Below are positions 44,978-53,804 of a stretch of DNA of 64,000 nt, one piece after another. Position 1 is the first letter of the stretch; the number at the start of each line of letters is the position of its first letter. The notes beneath the pieces were generated by a model. That model was not told where the DNA came from, did not search any database, and was given only the letters and a program-made list of their open reading frames with translations. Origin of the DNA: Erythrobacter mangrovi (GTDB lineage: Bacteria > Pseudomonadota > Alphaproteobacteria > Sphingomonadales > Sphingomonadaceae); contig NZ_CP053921.1 in assembly GCF_013260645.1 (NCBI RefSeq), forward strand, positions 2,839,289-2,903,288. Direction: 5' to 3'. A program made the translations under genes and the position numbers.

Positions 44978-46492
44978 ATGGAACAAACGCTTCGCGAGAA
45001 GCCGCGCCAGGGCTTTGCCGGCCTGTGGAACATCAGCTTCGGCTTTTTCGGTATCCAGATCGGTTTCGCGCTGCAGAACGCGAATATGAGCCGCGTCTTC
45101 CAGACGCTGGGCTCCTCGATCGATGACTTGCCGGCATTGTGGGTGGCGGCGCCGCTAACGGGCCTGCTGGTCCAGCCCATCATCGGCCATCTGTCCGACC
45201 GCACGTGGAACCGGCTGGGACGCAGGCGGCCGTACTTCCTGACAGGTGCCGTACTCGCCTCGCTCGCGCTGCTTGCCATGCCGTTGAGCCCGGCGATGGG
45301 CGCACCACTGCTGTTCGCGGCGGCGATGCTGTGGATGCTCGATGCCAGCCTCAATATCTCGATGGAGCCGTTTCGTGCCTTCGTTGGCGACATGCTCAAT
45401 ACCGACCAGCACGCCGCAGGCTATGCCGTGCAGACCGCCTTCATTGGCGCCGGTGCGGTGGTCGGGTCGATCTTTCCATGGTTCCTCGAACACCTCGGCG
45501 TGAGCAACATCGCTGCAGAGGGCAGCCTGCCCGACACGGTCAAATGGAGCTTCTGGGCGGGCGCTGCTGCACTGTTCGGTGCGGTACTATGGACCATCCT
45601 GACCACCCGCGAATACTCTCCCGAAGAACAGGCTGCCTTTGCTGGTGGGGAAGCGGCCGTCGACGACAGCGTTTCCCTGCGCGCGCTGGCGGCAAAAAGC
45701 TACGGTTCGGCAGCCCTATGGGTCGCTGCCGGCGTCCTCGTCGCCCTGGCTGTGGATGCCCTTGCGCTAGAAAGAGAGGTATTCCTGCTGGGTGCCTTGC
45801 TGGCGCTTTATGGGCTGCTCAGCGCCATCGCGATTGCGATGGCCAAACAGGGGCGCGCGGCCAACATGCTTTCCAGCATCGTCGGTGACTTTTCCGGCAT
45901 GCCCGAAGTGATGAAACGCCTGGCGCTGGTACAGTTCTTCAGCTGGTCGGCGCTGTTCATCATGTGGATCAACACCACGCCAGTGGTGACGCAATATGTC
46001 TATGGAAGCTCGGACACGGCCAGCACCGCCTACAATGAGGGCGCGAACTGGGTGAACGTCCTCTTCACCGTTTACAATGGCGTCGCGGCCGTAGCCGCTC
46101 TGGCCCTGCTGCCATGGCTCAGCCGCAAGGTTGGGCAGGTGACGACCCACTCGATCTGTCTGACGCTGGGTGCCGCAGGTTTCCTGACGTTCTTTCTCGT
46201 TCGTGACGCGCAGGTCCTGCTGCTGGCCGAAGTCGGTATCGGTATCGCCTGGGCGAGCATCCTCGCCATGCCATATGCTATTCTCGCAAGTAACCTGCCG
46301 CAGGCCAAGCTCGGCATCTACATGGGGCTGTTCAATATCTTCATCGTTGTCCCGCAGTTGCTGGTGGCGACGGTGATGGGCTCCATCATGCAGGCCTTCT
46401 TCCCCGGCGAGCCGGTGTGGACCATGCTCTTTGCCGCGGCCAGCTGGATCGTGGCCGCGCTGGCCATGCAACGGGTCAAGGCGGCGCTGTGA
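44978..46492 (+). CDS. MFS sugar (maltose-type) permease
   Basis: A 504-residue inner-membrane transporter with about 12 membrane helices, opening with LWNISFGFFGIQIGFALQNANMSRVFQTLG and the loop GHLSDRTWNRLGRRRPYFLTG characteristic of the GPH/SLC45-like sugar:cation symporters. It is similar in kind to Caulobacter MalY. It should import maltose or short maltodextrins from the periplasm. The start follows GGGACTGG. The stop overlaps the ROK kinase start by one base (TGATG), so it is coupled to it. Confidence 0.9.
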   Translation: MEQTLREKPRQGFAGLWNISFGFFGIQIGFALQNANMSRVFQTLGSSIDDLPALWVAAPLTGLLVQPIIGHLSDRTWNRLGRRRPYFLTGAVLASLALLAMPLSPAMGAPLLFAAAMLWMLDASLNISMEPFRAFVGDMLNTDQHAAGYAVQTAFIGAGAVVGSIFPWFLEHLGVSNIAAEGSLPDTVKWSFWAGAAALFGAVLWTILTTREYSPEEQAAFAGGEAAVDDSVSLRALAAKSYGSAALWVAAGVLVALAVDALALEREVFLLGALLALYGLLSAIAIAMAKQGRAANMLSSIVGDFSGMPEVMKRLALVQFFSWSALFIMWINTTPVVTQYVYGSSDTASTAYNEGANWVNVLFTVYNGVAAVAALALLPWLSRKVGQVTTHSICLTLGAAGFLTFFLVRDAQVLLLAEVGIGIAWASILAMPYAILASNLPQAKLGIYMGLFNIFIVVPQLLVATVMGSIMQAFFPGEPVWTMLFAAASWIVAALAMQRVKAAL

Positions 46493-47388
46493 TGCCGGGC
46501 CTGGTCGGTGCGGTCGAGGCCGGGGGGACCAAGTTCGTCCTCGCGCTCGCTCGCCCCGACGGCACGGTGATCGAGCGTACGCGCATCGATACACAGGATG
46601 GCCAGAACACCCTGCGGGAACTGACCGCATGGTTCGCGGCGGCCCAAGCTCGGCACGGTTCGATTGACGCCTTCGGCATCGCCAGCTTCGGACCGATCGG
46701 GATCGATCCGGGGCAGGCCGATTACGGTACCTTCCTCACAACGGTGAAGCCCGGATGGCAGGGTGCCAGTTTCACCCAGGCGCTGGCCGGTTTCGACGTG
46801 CCGGTGAAGATCGATACCGATGTGAACGGGGCTGCGCTCGGGGAAGCCTTGGCTGGCGCGGGCAGGGGCCGAAGGGTCGTGGCCTACACCACGGTCGGTA
46901 CTGGTATCGGGAGCGGCATCGTAAAGGACGGCGCGGTAGTCACGGGGCTATCGCATTTCGAAACGGGGCACCTTCGCCCGCCGCATGACCTCTCCCGCGA
47001 TCCCTTTGAAGGATCCTGCCCATACCACGGGGACTGTTGCGAGGGTCTCGCCAGCGGCACCGCGATCCGCGCGCGATGGGACGCCGAATTGGGCGAGGTG
47101 ACGGACCCTCAGGCAGTCGCACTAATCGGTCATTACCTGGGCCACCTCGCCGCGACGCTGGCGGCATTCCACATGCCCGAAGTTTTTATCTTCGGTGGCG
47201 GGGTCATGAAGACGCCCGGCCTGCTGGAGGCGCTGCGCACGACCATGCGTCAAAGCCTCGCTGGCTACCTCGCCTATTACGATCGCGATCTCGACGAGAT
47301 CGTTGTTGCGCCCGAACTGGGCGACGATGCCGGCATAACCGGAGCGATCTCGCTCGGTCGGCAAGCCATGGAGAAGACCCCGTCATGA
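46492..47388 (+). CDS. ROK-family sugar kinase (fructokinase type)
   Basis: A 298-residue ROK kinase that phosphorylates a hexose with ATP. VGAVEAGGTKFVLAL binds phosphate, DTDVNGAALGEALAG includes the catalytic-region residues, and TVGTGIGSGIV is the ROK glycine loop. The zinc motif is HLRPPHDL followed by CPYHGDCCEG, as in fructokinases. Within this maltose locus it may act as the glucokinase for glucose released by glucosidases. The ATG overlaps the permease stop, and its stop overlaps the next ATG by four bases. Confidence 0.9.
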   Translation: MPGLVGAVEAGGTKFVLALARPDGTVIERTRIDTQDGQNTLRELTAWFAAAQARHGSIDAFGIASFGPIGIDPGQADYGTFLTTVKPGWQGASFTQALAGFDVPVKIDTDVNGAALGEALAGAGRGRRVVAYTTVGTGIGSGIVKDGAVVTGLSHFETGHLRPPHDLSRDPFEGSCPYHGDCCEGLASGTAIRARWDAELGEVTDPQAVALIGHYLGHLAATLAAFHMPEVFIFGGGVMKTPGLLEALRTTMRQSLAGYLAYYDRDLDEIVVAPELGDDAGITGAISLGRQAMEKTPS

Positions 47389-48800
47389 AACGCCTGCTCG
47401 CTGCCGCGGCAATCCCGCTCCTCGCCGGCGGGGTCTATGCAATCGCCTCAAGGGCCGATCAGCCGGAGGCTTCCGCTTGGGTTCCGCACAGCAAGGTCAC
47501 GCTCACCCATCCCGAATGGTCGCGCAAGGCCGTGCTCTACCAGATCAACACCCGCCAGTTCACGCCTGAAGGGACATTCAAGGCCGCGCAGGCGCAATTG
47601 CCGCGGCTCAAGGAGCTGGGCGTCGATATCCTGTGGTTGATGCCGATCCATCCGATCGGCAAGGACAACCGAAAGGGTACTCTGGGCAGTCCCTACTCGG
47701 TCCAGGACTATTACGCGGTGAACCCCGAGTTCGGCACCAAGGAAGACCTCAAGGCCTTCGTCGATGCGGCCCACGCGCAAGGCTTCAAGGTGATCCTGGA
47801 CCTCGTCGCCAACCACACCGCGTGGGACAACCGGATGGCGAAGGATCATCCCGACTGGTACGAGAAGGACTGGAAGGGCGATTTTCGGCCGACCCCGTGG
47901 TGGGACTGGTCGGACATCATCGATCTCGACTGGTCGCAGCCCGGTGTGCGCGAGCATGTCGGCGGGGCCATGGAAATGTGGGTTCGCGACTACGGTATCG
48001 ACGGCTATCGCGCCGACGTCGCCGGGTACGTCCCGCTCGATTTCTGGGAAGCGATGCGGGCGCGGCTCGATGCCATCCGCCCGGTCTTCATGCTCGGCGA
48101 GGTCCAGCAGACCGCCTTCCACTTAGCCGCCTTCGATGCGACCTATGGCTGGGACTGGCACGTCACCAGCAAGAAGGTCGCACATGGCGAAGGCGATGCG
48201 ACCAGCTTCTACGGCTACTATGCCGAGAATGAGAGCCTGTGGCCGCGCGAGGCGATGCGGCTGACCTATATCGAGAACCACGACAGCAACGCCTGGGAAG
48301 GCACGATGCGGGAGAATTACGGTCCGGCGCTTGAGGCGATGACCGTACTGTCCTTCACTGGCCAGGGCCTGCCATTGGTCCATAACGGCATGGAAGCCTG
48401 CAATGCCAAGCGGCTGGAGTTCTTCGAGAAGGACCCGATCGATTGGGATCAGGGGCAGCAATGCGACTATGGCGCGCTGCTCAAGGACCTGATCGCCTTC
48501 CGCAAGGCCAATCCGGTGCTCGATAACGGGCAATGGGGTGGGGTGATGCAGAAGGTCGATACGGACAAGCCGCAGCAGGTCTTCGCCTGGGCGCGGCAAG
48601 ATGACGGCAACAAGGTGCTCGCCTTCTTCAATTTATCCGGCGCCCCGGTGACCTTCTCGATCACCAGCAAGCTGGCCAACGGGACCTACCGCGAGTTCCG
48701 CGGCGCGGAGGGGGTCAAGATGGCCGCGGGCGACAGCATGACCCTGGCACCCTGGGGCTACCGCCTGCTCGCGACGGATCCTGCCGCAGGCCAGCGGTAA
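47385..48800 (+). CDS. Exported GH13 alpha-amylase family protein
   Basis: A 471-residue GH13 enzyme with a likely signal sequence (MKRLLAAAAIPLLAGGVYA). Catalytic segments are DGYRADVAGY, FMLGEVQQTA and TYIENHDSN; VLYQINTRQFTPEG opens the barrel. Compared with the other two GH13 proteins it has Ala in RADVAG and a shorter B domain. It is the last gene of the plus-strand permease-kinase operon, and a 110-bp repeat starts six bases after its stop. It should act in the periplasm, its exact specificity being unknown. Confidence 0.92.
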   Translation: MKRLLAAAAIPLLAGGVYAIASRADQPEASAWVPHSKVTLTHPEWSRKAVLYQINTRQFTPEGTFKAAQAQLPRLKELGVDILWLMPIHPIGKDNRKGTLGSPYSVQDYYAVNPEFGTKEDLKAFVDAAHAQGFKVILDLVANHTAWDNRMAKDHPDWYEKDWKGDFRPTPWWDWSDIIDLDWSQPGVREHVGGAMEMWVRDYGIDGYRADVAGYVPLDFWEAMRARLDAIRPVFMLGEVQQTAFHLAAFDATYGWDWHVTSKKVAHGEGDATSFYGYYAENESLWPREAMRLTYIENHDSNAWEGTMRENYGPALEAMTVLSFTGQGLPLVHNGMEACNAKRLEFFEKDPIDWDQGQQCDYGALLKDLIAFRKANPVLDNGQWGGVMQKVDTDKPQQVFAWARQDDGNKVLAFFNLSGAPVTFSITSKLANGTYREFRGAEGVKMAAGDSMTLAPWGYRLLATDPAAGQR

Positions 48801-48806
48801 TTGGGG

Positions 48807-48916
48807 TCGACGAAGGCGACAAAGGCGACTCGGTGTCGCCTTTGCGCTATTAATATAAGACTTTGGGAATAAATAGAAAATTTTCCCTGTTTCGGGTAAA
48901 GGCGACACTTGGCCCG
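48807..48916 (+). repeat. 110-bp GGCGAC element, copy 2
   Basis: Begins six bases after the GH13 stop codon in sense orientation. The first 39 bases match copy 1 with one mismatch and hold the stem AAAGGCGAC-TCGGT-GTCGCCTTT (48821-48843). The middle is AT-rich here and unlike copy 1. The end has GGCGACAC between CGGG and CCCG. The remaining 81 bases to the thiolase gene show no gene. Confidence 0.8.
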
Positions 48917-48997
48917 ATTTATGGGGGGTGTTGCGCGGGCCGACTATGGGGAACAGCGCATGCCGCCATATCCCCAGGTCGGCCCCGTAGGAAAGGC

Positions 48998-50260
48998 CTA
49001 TCCGACGAAGCCGTCGATACGCTCGATGATGACCGCCGGAGCCATGCCGCCCGCAGCGCACATGGTGACGAGGCCGTAGCGCCCGCCCGAACGTTCGAGC
49101 TCATCGAGTGCAGTGCCGATCAGGATCGAGCCTGTGGCACCGATCGGGTGGCCAAGAGCCATGGCACCGCCGTTGATATTCACTTTCTCGCGGTCGAGAT
49201 CGAGGTCGCGGATGAACTTCTCAGCGACGACCGAGAAGGCCTCGTTGATTTCCCAGACGTCGATGTCGTCCTTGGAGAGACCGGCCTTTTCCAGCACCTT
49301 CTTCGCCGCCGGGACCGGGGCGTTGAGCATCAGCGTGGGGCAATCGCCCTGGTTGGCATAGGCGACGATGCGGCCGCGCGGCTTGAGGTCGTGTTCCTTT
49401 GCGTAGTCTTCCGATGTGATGAGCAGGGCCGCAGCCCCATCGACCACGCCCGAACTGTTGCCCGCATGGTGGAAGTGCTCGATCTTCAAGTCAGGGTACT
49501 TGCGGTTGATCTGCTTGCGGAAGGTGGTGCCGCCGATGTCGAAATCGGCCAGCTTGGCGAAGCTGGGATTGAGCGCGGCTAGGCCTTCGGCGGTGGTTTC
49601 GGGGCGCGGAAATTCCTCGCGATCGAGCGCGACCGAGCCATCTTCATTGTACACCGGCACAACCGACTTCTTGAAGCGACCTTCCTTGATCGCCCGGTCG
49701 GCGCGCTGCTGGCTGACCAGCGCAAGCGCATCGAGGTCTTCGCGACTGATCCCTTCCATCGAGGCGATGGCATCGCCGCATATGCCCTGATGGCTTTGCG
49801 GGTGCAGCACGTCGAGCGCCTCGTTACCGGCGCCCATCATCCGTGGCGGAAGGCCGGCATTGGCCTGTTCGGCAGCATAGGCCGTCGTGTAGCTCATCAT
49901 CTCGGTGCCGCCGGCGATGACGCAGTCTTCCATTCCGCTCATCACCGTGGCCGCAGCGAGGTTCACCGAGGTAATGCCGCCACCGCAAAAGCGGTCGAGC
50001 GTCGTGCCGCTGGCGCTGATGTCGTAGCCCGCCGACAGCGCAGCCATGCGGCCCAGATCGCCGCCCTGCTTGCCGTTCTGGCTGCTGGTCGACCAGATGA
50101 TGTCGTCGACCGTCTTCGTGTCGAGATGGTTGCGCTCCTTGAGCGCACTGAGGACGGTGGCGGCGAGGTGCTGCGGGTGCAGGTGCGACAGTGCGCCCTT
50201 GCCCGGCTTGCCGATTCCGCGCGGGGTGCGGACAGCATCGATGATATAGGCTTCGGCCAT
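48998..50260 (-). CDS. Acetyl-CoA C-acyltransferase (thiolase)
   Basis: A 420-residue thiolase of fatty acid oxidation, cleaving 3-ketoacyl-CoA with CoA. The acyl-accepting cysteine is Cys92 (DRFCGGGITS); the active-site loop NGGAMALGHPIGATG and the C-terminal MCAAGGMA carry the other catalytic His and Cys. The start at 50260 has a GAGAGGAG site. It is divergent from the enoyl-CoA hydratase and acyl-CoA dehydrogenase genes, with a dyad in the gap. Confidence 0.93.
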   Translation of the reverse strand: MAEAYIIDAVRTPRGIGKPGKGALSHLHPQHLAATVLSALKERNHLDTKTVDDIIWSTSSQNGKQGGDLGRMAALSAGYDISASGTTLDRFCGGGITSVNLAAATVMSGMEDCVIAGGTEMMSYTTAYAAEQANAGLPPRMMGAGNEALDVLHPQSHQGICGDAIASMEGISREDLDALALVSQQRADRAIKEGRFKKSVVPVYNEDGSVALDREEFPRPETTAEGLAALNPSFAKLADFDIGGTTFRKQINRKYPDLKIEHFHHAGNSSGVVDGAAALLITSEDYAKEHDLKPRGRIVAYANQGDCPTLMLNAPVPAAKKVLEKAGLSKDDIDVWEINEAFSVVAEKFIRDLDLDREKVNINGGAMALGHPIGATGSILIGTALDELERSGGRYGLVTMCAAGGMAPAVIIERIDGFVG

Positions 50261-50308
50261 GGTCCTGGTCTCCTCTCGACTTGTCGTTTTGTGCGGCGAA
50301 TGCCGGTT

Positions 50309-50326
50309 GACGTTTGCGTAAACGTC
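50309..50326. promoter_or_regulatory. Candidate operator between divergent beta-oxidation genes
   Basis: GACGTTTGCGTAAACGTC has seven-base perfect arms around GCGT. It lies in the 117-base gap between the thiolase and enoyl-CoA hydratase genes, about 50 bases from each start. The form resembles known MerR- or TetR-type operators of acyl-CoA catabolism genes; the cognate regulator is not in the window. Confidence 0.65.
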
Positions 50327-50377
50327 GCGCAGCAAGGGCGCAAGACAAGTTTCGAATTGAAATGGGAGAGAGCAGCT

Positions 50378-51139
50378 ATGTCCGAGGAAGTCCTGACGAG
50401 CGAAGAGGACGGCATCCTCGTCGTCACCATCAACCGCCCGGAGGCGAAAAACGCGATGACCAAGGCTGCGGCCGAAGGCATCGCGGCGGCCATGGACCGG
50501 CTCGACAGTGACGACAACCTTCGCGTCGGCATCCTTACCGGTGCGGGTGGGACGTTCTGTTCGGGCATGGACCTCAAGGGCTTCCTGCGCGGTGAGTCGC
50601 CCAGTATCGAAGGTCGCGGTTTCGGCGGCATCGTGCAGAAGCCGCCGGTCAAGCCGCTGATCGCCGCGGTCGAGGGCTATGCGCTCGCGGGCGGGCTCGA
50701 ACTGATGATCGCCTGCGACCTGGTCGTCGCCCATTCGGGTGCCAAGTTCGGGATTCCCGAGGCCAAGCGCGGACTCGTCGCCGCGGCTGGCGGCGTCATG
50801 ATGCTGCCTGACCAGATCCCCGAACGCGTGGCCATGGAGCTCGCGCTGACGGGCGATTTCATTTCGGCGGCACGCGCCTACGAACTCGGCCTGATCAACC
50901 GCGTCACCGACGGTTCGGCGCTGGACGGGGCAAAGGAACTTGCCGCGGCGATCGTTGCCAACGGTCCGCTCGCGGTGAGGATCTCCAAGCAGATCATCAA
51001 GGAATCGCGTGGTTGGCCAATGGATGAACGGTATACGCGTCAAGCCCAGCTGATTGCGCCGGTCTTCACCAGCGCGGATGCGCGCGAAGGCTCGCTCGCC
51101 TTTGCCGAAAAGCGCAAGCCCAACTGGACCGGCAAGTAA
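50378..51139 (+). CDS. Enoyl-CoA hydratase/isomerase
   Basis: A 253-residue crotonase-fold enzyme that hydrates trans-2-enoyl-CoA. TINRPEAKNAMT opens the fold, FCSGMDLKGF and AVEGYALAGGLELMIACD form the oxyanion hole, and GIPEAKRGLVAAAGG carries the glutamate position. A GGGAGAGAG precedes the ATG at 50378. It is followed after 39 bases by an acyl-CoA dehydrogenase gene in the same direction, forming an operon opposite the thiolase gene. Confidence 0.92.
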   Translation: MSEEVLTSEEDGILVVTINRPEAKNAMTKAAAEGIAAAMDRLDSDDNLRVGILTGAGGTFCSGMDLKGFLRGESPSIEGRGFGGIVQKPPVKPLIAAVEGYALAGGLELMIACDLVVAHSGAKFGIPEAKRGLVAAAGGVMMLPDQIPERVAMELALTGDFISAARAYELGLINRVTDGSALDGAKELAAAIVANGPLAVRISKQIIKESRGWPMDERYTRQAQLIAPVFTSADAREGSLAFAEKRKPNWTGK

Positions 51140-51178
51140 CCAAGACACAACGAAAAGATACCCGAGAGGACCCTAGAG

Positions 51179-52342
51179 ATGCCCGCAATCGACGTACCCC
51201 AGCCCGAATTCATGAACGACGAGGAGATCTCCATCTTCGCGGATGCGGTCGGCAAGTTTTACCAGCAACATGCGCCGGAGAAGCGCGTGCTCGAATGGCG
51301 CAAGAACGGCCAGGTCGAACGTGATTTCTGGCGTGAGGCAGGTCAGGCTGGCCTGCTTGGGGTTTCAGTGCCGGTCGAATACGGCGGCCATGGCGGCGAT
51401 TTCCGCCATGACATGGTGGTGATCGACCAGCAGGCGAAGCACGGGGTCGAAGGCTTCGCCGCTTCGCTGCACAACACGATCATCCTTCCCTACCTCGTCC
51501 GGCACGGTACCGAAGAGCAGAAGAAGAAGTATCTGCCCAAGCTGGTTACCGGCGAGCTGGTCAGCGCTATCGCCATGACGGAACCGGGCGTGGGCTCCGA
51601 CTTGCAGAGCATCACCACCACCGCGATCAAGGACGGCAATGGCTACCGCATCAACGGAGCCAAGACCTATATCTCGAACGGCCAGACGGCGGACTTCATC
51701 ATTGTCGTCGCCAAGACCGACCCGAACGAGCGCGCCAAGGGCATTTCGCTGATGTTGCTCGAGACCGAAGGGGCCGAGGGATTCCAGCGCGGCAAGAAGC
51801 TCGACAAGATCGGGCTCGATGCGTCTGACACTTCAGAGCTGTTTTTCGATGATGTTTTCGTCCCGGCCGAGAACGTGCTGGGCGGCGTCGAAGGCAAGGG
51901 CTTCTACCAGCTCATGGGCGAACTGCCGCAGGAACGCCTGATCATTGCCATGGGCGCAGCCACGGGTATCGAAAAGGCGCTCGAGACCACGCTCGAGTAC
52001 GTGAAGAGCCGCAAGGCCTTCGGGCAGACGATCTGGGACTTCCAGAACACCCAATTCGTCCTCGCCGATCTCAAGGCACGCGGGACGGCGGCGCGGATAT
52101 TCGTCAATGACTGTATCGCTCGACACCTTAAGGGCGAGCTCGATGTCGCGACCGCCTGCATGGCCAAGTACTGGGTTACCGAATTGCAGGGCGAAGTTGT
52201 CGACAAGTGCCTGCAGTTCCACGGCGGCGCTGGCTTCATCAACGACTACCCGATTGCGCGGATGTATCGCGACAGCCGCATCACTCGCATTTTCGGCGGC
52301 TCGAACGAGGTCATGAAGATGGTGATCGCTCGCTCGATGTAA
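51179..52342 (+). CDS. Acyl-CoA dehydrogenase
   Basis: A 387-residue full-length acyl-CoA dehydrogenase. AMTEPGVGSDLQSI and YRINGAKTYISNG build the FAD and acyl sites; the C-terminal domain has RKAFGQTIWDFQNTQF, QFHGGAGFINDYPIARMYRD and RIFGGSNEVMKMVIARSM. Its start has a GAGAGGA site. It should produce the enoyl-CoA for the hydratase encoded just upstream. A strong hairpin lies 21 bases after its stop. Confidence 0.93.
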   Translation: MPAIDVPQPEFMNDEEISIFADAVGKFYQQHAPEKRVLEWRKNGQVERDFWREAGQAGLLGVSVPVEYGGHGGDFRHDMVVIDQQAKHGVEGFAASLHNTIILPYLVRHGTEEQKKKYLPKLVTGELVSAIAMTEPGVGSDLQSITTTAIKDGNGYRINGAKTYISNGQTADFIIVVAKTDPNERAKGISLMLLETEGAEGFQRGKKLDKIGLDASDTSELFFDDVFVPAENVLGGVEGKGFYQLMGELPQERLIIAMGAATGIEKALETTLEYVKSRKAFGQTIWDFQNTQFVLADLKARGTAARIFVNDCIARHLKGELDVATACMAKYWVTELQGEVVDKCLQFHGGAGFINDYPIARMYRDSRITRIFGGSNEVMKMVIARSM

Positions 52343-52363
52343 CTGCAATCTTGCGGGGAATAG

Positions 52364-52397
52364 GCGGGGCCCGCGCTTTAACCGGCGCGGGCCCCGC
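52364..52397 (+). terminator. Strong GC-rich terminator hairpin
   Basis: GCGGGGCCCGCGC and GCGCGGGCCCCGC form a perfect 13-base stem around an eight-base loop TTTAACCG. It separates the beta-oxidation operon from the exopolysaccharide genes. The run after the stem is GTTACG, so termination may need a factor. Confidence 0.75.
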
Positions 52398-52433
52398 GTT
52401 ACGTCCGAGCCCGGAGTCGCGCCGGGGAGAGCA

Positions 52434-53804
52434 ATGATAGGCCTGCAGCACCGCTTGCCGGAAACACGCCAGGGCTGGATCGTGGCGGGGTTCCTCGGGC
52501 TTGCACTCGTCTTCGGCGGAGGCGGGTCGCCAAGTGCGGCGGCCGAGATCATCGTCCAGCTCGCCTTTGTCGCCGGCGTCGTCGCATGGGTTTGGTGGCC
52601 GGACAGGCAGGCGCTGGTGCCGCCGAATGGTGCCCTGCTTGTCCTGGCAGGGTTGCTCCTCGGCCCGCCGGTGCTCCAACTTGTCCCCCTACCTCCCGCC
52701 ATCTGGCAGGCACTGCCCGGACGCGAGCTGCTGGCTGCGGCCTTCGCCTCGGTGGAAGGCGCAGCGGATCGCTGGTGGCCGCTTTCCGTCGCGCCGTACA
52801 ACACGCTGGCGGCCTTGCTTGCGCTCGTGCCCGTTGTCGGCGCCTTGCTGGCATCGGGCATGCTTGCGCCGCGCGACCGGCGTTTCCTCTTGCTCGTCAT
52901 CAGCCTCGTTTCGCTAGCCGGCGCTGCTTTGGGGGCGCTGCAAATGGCCGGCGGAGGGCACCGATTCCGGCTCTACGAGATTAGTCACGATCTGTGGCTT
53001 ACGGCCTTTCATGCCAGCCGCAATTCGGCTGCGGACGCGCTGCTGATTGGAATGCTGGCGCTTACCGCCTGGTTCGCGTCCGGATCACGGCGGAGGCCAT
53101 TGCTGCCAAGCGACCTTGGGTTGCTGGCCCTGTGCCAGACGTTCCTCTTCGTTGCCTTGGTCCTGACCGGATCGCGCGCTGGGATTGCCCTGTTCGTACC
53201 GGTCTTGCTGTTCCAGTTTGCCATGCTCCGCACGGCCGGGATCGCCCGCGGTCTGTCGAACGGAATGGCGAGCGCAGCAAGCTTGTTCGGTCTGGTAGTT
53301 CTCGGTGCGACGCTGTTTTCGCACAATTCGCGCGTGGCCGAAGTGCTGGCCAGGTTCGACGCGACCCGCGATTCGCGGATCGATATGTGGCAGGATACCT
53401 GGACCGCCATTTCCACATATTGGCCGGTAGGCAGTGGGATCGGGACATTCACCCGGACTTTCCTGCCGGTCGAACGCCTGCCGATGATCGACGACCAGTT
53501 CCCTAATCGCGCGCACAACGATTTCCTCGAATTCTTGCTCGAAGCAGGACTGCTTGCTCCCCTTGTCCTGACCATCGGCTTCGTCGTGTTCGCCTATCTT
53601 GCGCGCAAGGCCTGGCAGGTGATGCCGCAGGAACGGCCGGTCACCTTGTTCAGTGTCGGTACTTTCGTGGTGATAGCGCTCCATAGCCTCGTTGATTATC
53701 CGCTGCGGAACATGGCATTGGCGGTGGTAGCAGGGGTCGCGGCCGGGCTCCTTGGGGCAATAGCTCGGGAAGGCCGGGAAGGGCGCGAAACGAACGCGAC
53801 ATGA
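52434..53804 (+). CDS. O-antigen ligase/polymerase-like membrane protein
   Basis: A 456-residue protein with about 10-11 membrane helices. The Wzy_C/WaaL-like region has VALVLTGSRAGIALFVPVL, a large periplasmic loop with RIDMWQDTWTAISTYWPVGSG, GTFTRTF, RAHNDFLEFLLEAGLLA and a C-terminal LVDYPLRN. These are the hallmarks of the O-antigen ligase family, which joins or polymerises lipid-linked glycans in the periplasm. The start follows GGGGAGAG. It overlaps the Wza-like gene by four bases. Confidence 0.88.
   Translation: MIGLQHRLPETRQGWIVAGFLGLALVFGGGGSPSAAAEIIVQLAFVAGVVAWVWWPDRQALVPPNGALLVLAGLLLGPPVLQLVPLPPAIWQALPGRELLAAAFASVEGAADRWWPLSVAPYNTLAALLALVPVVGALLASGMLAPRDRRFLLLVISLVSLAGAALGALQMAGGGHRFRLYEISHDLWLTAFHASRNSAADALLIGMLALTAWFASGSRRRPLLPSDLGLLALCQTFLFVALVLTGSRAGIALFVPVLLFQFAMLRTAGIARGLSNGMASAASLFGLVVLGATLFSHNSRVAEVLARFDATRDSRIDMWQDTWTAISTYWPVGSGIGTFTRTFLPVERLPMIDDQFPNRAHNDFLEFLLEAGLLAPLVLTIGFVVFAYLARKAWQVMPQERPVTLFSVGTFVVIALHSLVDYPLRNMALAVVAGVAAGLLGAIAREGREGRETNAT

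Noticed and set aside
43423..45399. Open frame of 658 codons on the minus strand
   Set aside because: It runs antisense through the LacI and MFS genes and has no protein-like motifs.
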